This document shows positions 61,833-64,000 of a stretch of 64,000 nt of DNA, in pieces. Position 1 is the first letter of the stretch, and each line of letters opens with the position of its first letter. Made by a program: the position numbers and the translations under genes. Location of the stretch: assembly GCA_044222685.1 (NCBI GenBank), contig JBGAMU010000013.1:1-64000 (forward strand), given 5' to 3'. Below the pieces are notes generated by a model. The model saw only the letters and a program-made list of their open reading frames with translations, was not told where the DNA came from and searched no databases. The DNA comes from JAEUPI01 sp044222685 (GTDB lineage Bacteria > Pseudomonadota > Gammaproteobacteria > Burkholderiales > Burkholderiaceae_C).

Positions 61833-62591
61833 ATGAATCTGGGCTTAGCCGGAAAGACCTGCCTTGTTACTGGCGCGAGCACCGGCATCGGTTACGCTGC
61901 TGCCGTCTGTCTCGCTGAGGAAGGAGCGCAGATCCTCGCGGCTGCGAGGTCGACTGCGTCACTTGCGGCGCTTGAGCGCGCGATTCGCGATCGCGGCGCT
62001 TCGCCACCGCTTTGCTTCGCGGCCAACCTCGCGAATGCTGATGGTCCCGCGAGCCTGGCGAGCCAGGTACTCGCGCAGGTGTCGCATGTGGACGTCCTGG
62101 TCAACAACGCCGGCGCGTCGCGGCCGCTTAGCCGGCCAGACGATGAATCAACATGGGAGGAGGCGTATCGGCTCAACTTCGTCGCTGCGCGCCAGCTTGC
62201 ACAGACCTTTCTGCCCGGCATGGCCGAACGCAACTGGGGGCGGGTGATCAATGTGAGCGGTGCGATCGTAGCCAAGTTTATGAACGCGGCAACCCCTGCA
62301 AAGGCGGCACTCGAAAGCTGGTCAAAAGCTAACGCTGCGTTCTACGCGGCAAAGGGCGTAACGGTCAACTGCGTCGCGCCTGGGCGCATCACGACGCCTC
62401 AAATTCTGGAGCGACTGCATCCGACTGAGGCGTCGCGGCGTGACTTTATCGACCGCAATATTCCAGCAGGGCGTTTTGGTGACCCCGCTGAGGCCGCGGT
62501 AGTGATCGCTTTCCTGGCGTCGGCATTGGCCTCTTATGTCAACGGCGTAACGGTTCCTGTCGACGGGGGAAGTCTGCGATTCGCCTTCTGA
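61833..62591 (+). CDS. SDR-family protein lacking the catalytic Tyr
   Basis: A 252-residue Rossmann protein: TGASTGIG, VLVNNAGAS and a C-terminal VPVDGGSLRF. The active-site region reads NVSGAIVAKFMNAATPAKAAL, quoted in part (MNAATPAKAAL). The Lys of the YxxxK motif is present, but the Tyr position holds Ala. It may be a non-classical SDR or catalytically inactive. GAGGAGGAG precedes the ATG at 61833. It lies 180 bases after the GST remnant and is probably a separate unit. Confidence 0.85.
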   Translation: MNLGLAGKTCLVTGASTGIGYAAAVCLAEEGAQILAAARSTASLAALERAIRDRGASPPLCFAANLANADGPASLASQVLAQVSHVDVLVNNAGASRPLSRPDDESTWEEAYRLNFVAARQLAQTFLPGMAERNWGRVINVSGAIVAKFMNAATPAKAALESWSKANAAFYAAKGVTVNCVAPGRITTPQILERLHPTEASRRDFIDRNIPAGRFGDPAEAAVVIAFLASALASYVNGVTVPVDGGSLRFAF

Positions 62592-62887
62592 AGACCGAAG
62601 AAACGTCGACCATGGGTGTGCTGATCGTGCCGGCACTGATGCAGCAAGAGTTTGGTGGGCCTGGGCGTCTACCCGCTGAGCGGGGCCGAGCTGTCGCACT
62701 GCGTCGTGGAGTTCCTGCGCGCCGCGTGCCAGGTGGACCGTGAGGTCTGCGCACCACGCTGTTCCACAATGCGCGGGGCACATTGAACGAAACGCACTTC
62801 GGCGTGCTCAACGCTGCAGCGCTCGAAAGCCGCCTGCGGTGCGGGCGACTCACTGACAGTTCGCCTGACAATGGACTCTGCACCGCC

Positions 62888-63595
62888 ATGAACCCTGACC
62901 GACACATCGATGCGCTCGTGGACAACGAACTCGACGTGCTTGGCGAACTCATACCGATCGCCGGACGGGACATCATCGAACTCGGCTGCGGTGCGGCGAA
63001 GCTCGCCCGCTCGCTGCTGGCGCTCCACCCCGACAGCAAAGTCACCGGCCTGGAGGTCGACGAGCGGCAGCACGCAAAGAACCTGGCCTCACCGCAGCCT
63101 GGTCTGCAGTTCGTGGCTGCAGGAGCGCAAGCCATGCCGTTTCCCGACGCAAGCTTCGATGTGGCATTGATGCTCAAGTCCTTGCACCATGTCCCGATGC
63201 CGCTGCTCGGGCAGGCATTGGGTGAAGTGGCCCGCGTTCTGCGACCGCATGGTTACCTGTACGTGTCCGAGCCGGTCTACGGCGGTCCTTTGAACGAGGT
63301 GATCCGGCGCTTCAACGACGAAGGCATCGTCAGGGCCGCTGCACAGGCGGCCGTCGATACGGCGCTGACGACCGATGTCTGGAGTTCGGTTGCCGAGCGG
63401 TTCTTCGAGATGCCGGTGAGCTTCACGGACTTCGCCGACTTCGAGCAGCGCATGATGCGCCCCACGTTTGCAGACCATCGGATCGACGACGCCAAGCTCG
63501 CCGAGGTGCGAGCCGTATTCGCGCTTCACGTGAAGGCCGATGGCGCGCATTTCACCCGGCCTATGCATGTGCGTGTTCTGCGCAAGCGGGTCTGA
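62888..63595 (+). CDS. Class I SAM-dependent methyltransferase
   Basis: A 235-residue Methyltransf_11-like protein: motif I IIELGCGAAKLA, acidic residue after strand 2 (GLEVDERQH), motif post-I AGAQAMPFPDASFDVALM and KSLHHVP. The ATG at 62888 opens close to the fold; an upstream in-frame TTG at 62783 would add 35 residues without family sequence. The acceptor is unknown, and a link to the catabolic region is not evident. Confidence 0.85.
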   Translation: MNPDRHIDALVDNELDVLGELIPIAGRDIIELGCGAAKLARSLLALHPDSKVTGLEVDERQHAKNLASPQPGLQFVAAGAQAMPFPDASFDVALMLKSLHHVPMPLLGQALGEVARVLRPHGYLYVSEPVYGGPLNEVIRRFNDEGIVRAAAQAAVDTALTTDVWSSVAERFFEMPVSFTDFADFEQRMMRPTFADHRIDDAKLAEVRAVFALHVKADGAHFTRPMHVRVLRKRV

Positions 63596-63753
63596 ACGAA
63601 CCATCGGCCGCCGCAAGGCCACGTTCCCCACATCGCACGCTTGATGCCACTCCAAGTGGCGACCCGTGCCATCGTGATGCAGCACAAGGCGCAGCGATCC
63701 GTGCAGGTCGAGATCACACCGGCAGCCCTTGCGCCAGAACCCGTGCATCCGCG

Positions 63754-64000
63754 CGCTGCCTGTTCGCGCAGATCCTATGCTGCGCCGCAGCCTTGCCCTA
63801 CCTGCGCGAAGCTCTAGGCGGCACGGTCATGCGTCTGACGCGGCCAAGCTGCCGGCACCGGTCGAGAGCTTGATCGGGGCTGCGATGGCCGGCATCGTGG
63901 TTCACGCGCGCGCTCGCGGTAGAGGGCAAGCGACGGCATCCGTGCCAATGTCGTGACGCCCCCCATGACGAGCGGCACCGACCACCTCGACAAGATCATG
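63754..64000 (+). pseudogene. Decayed short-chain dehydrogenase fragment (runs off window)
   Basis: Pieces of one SDR appear in successive frames: LFAQILCCAAALPYLREA (from about 63760), then AAKLPAPVESLIGAAMAGIV, then ALAVEGKR, then GIRANVVTPPMTSGTDHLDK to the edge. At least two frameshifts separate them, and the YxxxK site has become IGAAM. The 63596-63753 stretch before it holds no gene I recognise; it may include the lost N-terminus. Confidence 0.65.

Noticed and set aside
62592..62887. Possible extra gene before the methyltransferase
   Set aside because: Short frames such as the one from 62612 lack a family match and are interrupted. The stretch may hold decayed coding sequence, but I cannot identify it.
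1..64000. CRISPR arrays, complete insertion sequences, rRNA and complete tRNA genes
   Set aside because: I looked for regular repeats, terminal inverted repeats with transposase genes and RNA-gene signatures by eye and saw none.

Overview
The window is very GC-rich double-stranded DNA from a bacterium that looks like a betaproteobacterium, probably a member of the Burkholderiales. This rests on a DUF1631 protein, Bug-type tripartite-tricarboxylate binding proteins, a TrkA/TrkH pair and the overall codon style. The taxon is an inference, since there is no rRNA or tRNA gene to anchor it.

Layout. (1) 1-7.6 kb, minus strand: a signalling block with a NarL-type regulator, a REC-GAF histidine kinase, a three-PAS histidine kinase, a stand-alone receiver and a REC-GAF-PAS-GAF-GGDEF-EAL protein that runs off the left edge. 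(2) 7.6-22.4 kb: apparently ordinary chromosomal genes: type I sulfatase, PfkB kinase, trkA/trkH, MoeB/ThiF, DUF1631, S41 protease, a divergent ferric-type ABC importer pair with a Fur-like site between, a tyrosine phosphatase, a quinone oxidoreductase and a CitE/HpaI-family lyase. (3) About 22.4 kb: a sharp change. The lyase gene ends in a tRNA-3'-end-like sequence, followed by a truncated, frameshifted sulfoacetaldehyde-acetyltransferase-like fragment. To the right the codon usage is visibly less GC3-biased. (4) 22.7-61.7 kb: a large catabolic region. (5) 61.8-64 kb: an SDR lacking its catalytic Tyr, a methyltransferase and a decayed SDR pseudogene. The 62592-62887 stretch holds no gene I recognise.

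The catabolic region has several transcription units. Minus strand, 30.7 to 22.7 kb: LysR regulator, two-subunit class I fumarase-type hydratase, amidohydrolase, Bug protein, quinone oxidoreductase, Bug protein, amidase. Plus strand, 30.8-34 kb: a fumarate reductase/succinate dehydrogenase-like complex. Minus strand, 36.2-34 kb: a carboxyltransferase and a TauE/SafE exporter. Plus strand, 36.4-50.9 kb: BKACE, biotin carrier, carboxyltransferase, DUF35-thiolase-like fusion, acyl-CoA ligase, a third carboxyltransferase, DctP, two paralogous small proteins, an ABC importer, a cupin and an SDR. Minus strand, 52.7-50.9 kb: DctM and DctQ. Plus strand, 53-61.7 kb: NDP-forming acyl-CoA synthetase, truncated biotin carboxylase, enolase-superfamily enzyme, a B12-dependent mutase set (GlmS, MutL/GlmL, GlmE-like) and a frameshifted GST.

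Four of these units start with the same promoter-like element (TCGCT, 24-25 bases, TAAT), which argues that they form one regulon. The most interesting point is the mutase. The cobalamin-binding subunit is close to glutamate mutase, but the catalytic subunit lacks two residues that glutamate mutase uses to hold glutamate (Arg149 and Glu171 equivalents are both Leu), and no methylaspartase is present. With three divergent biotin carboxyltransferases, an Frd-like dehydrogenase, a fumarase-type hydratase and CoA-dependent cleavage enzymes, the set looks like an undescribed pathway for a non-amino carboxylic acid. That is inference; the substrate is unknown.
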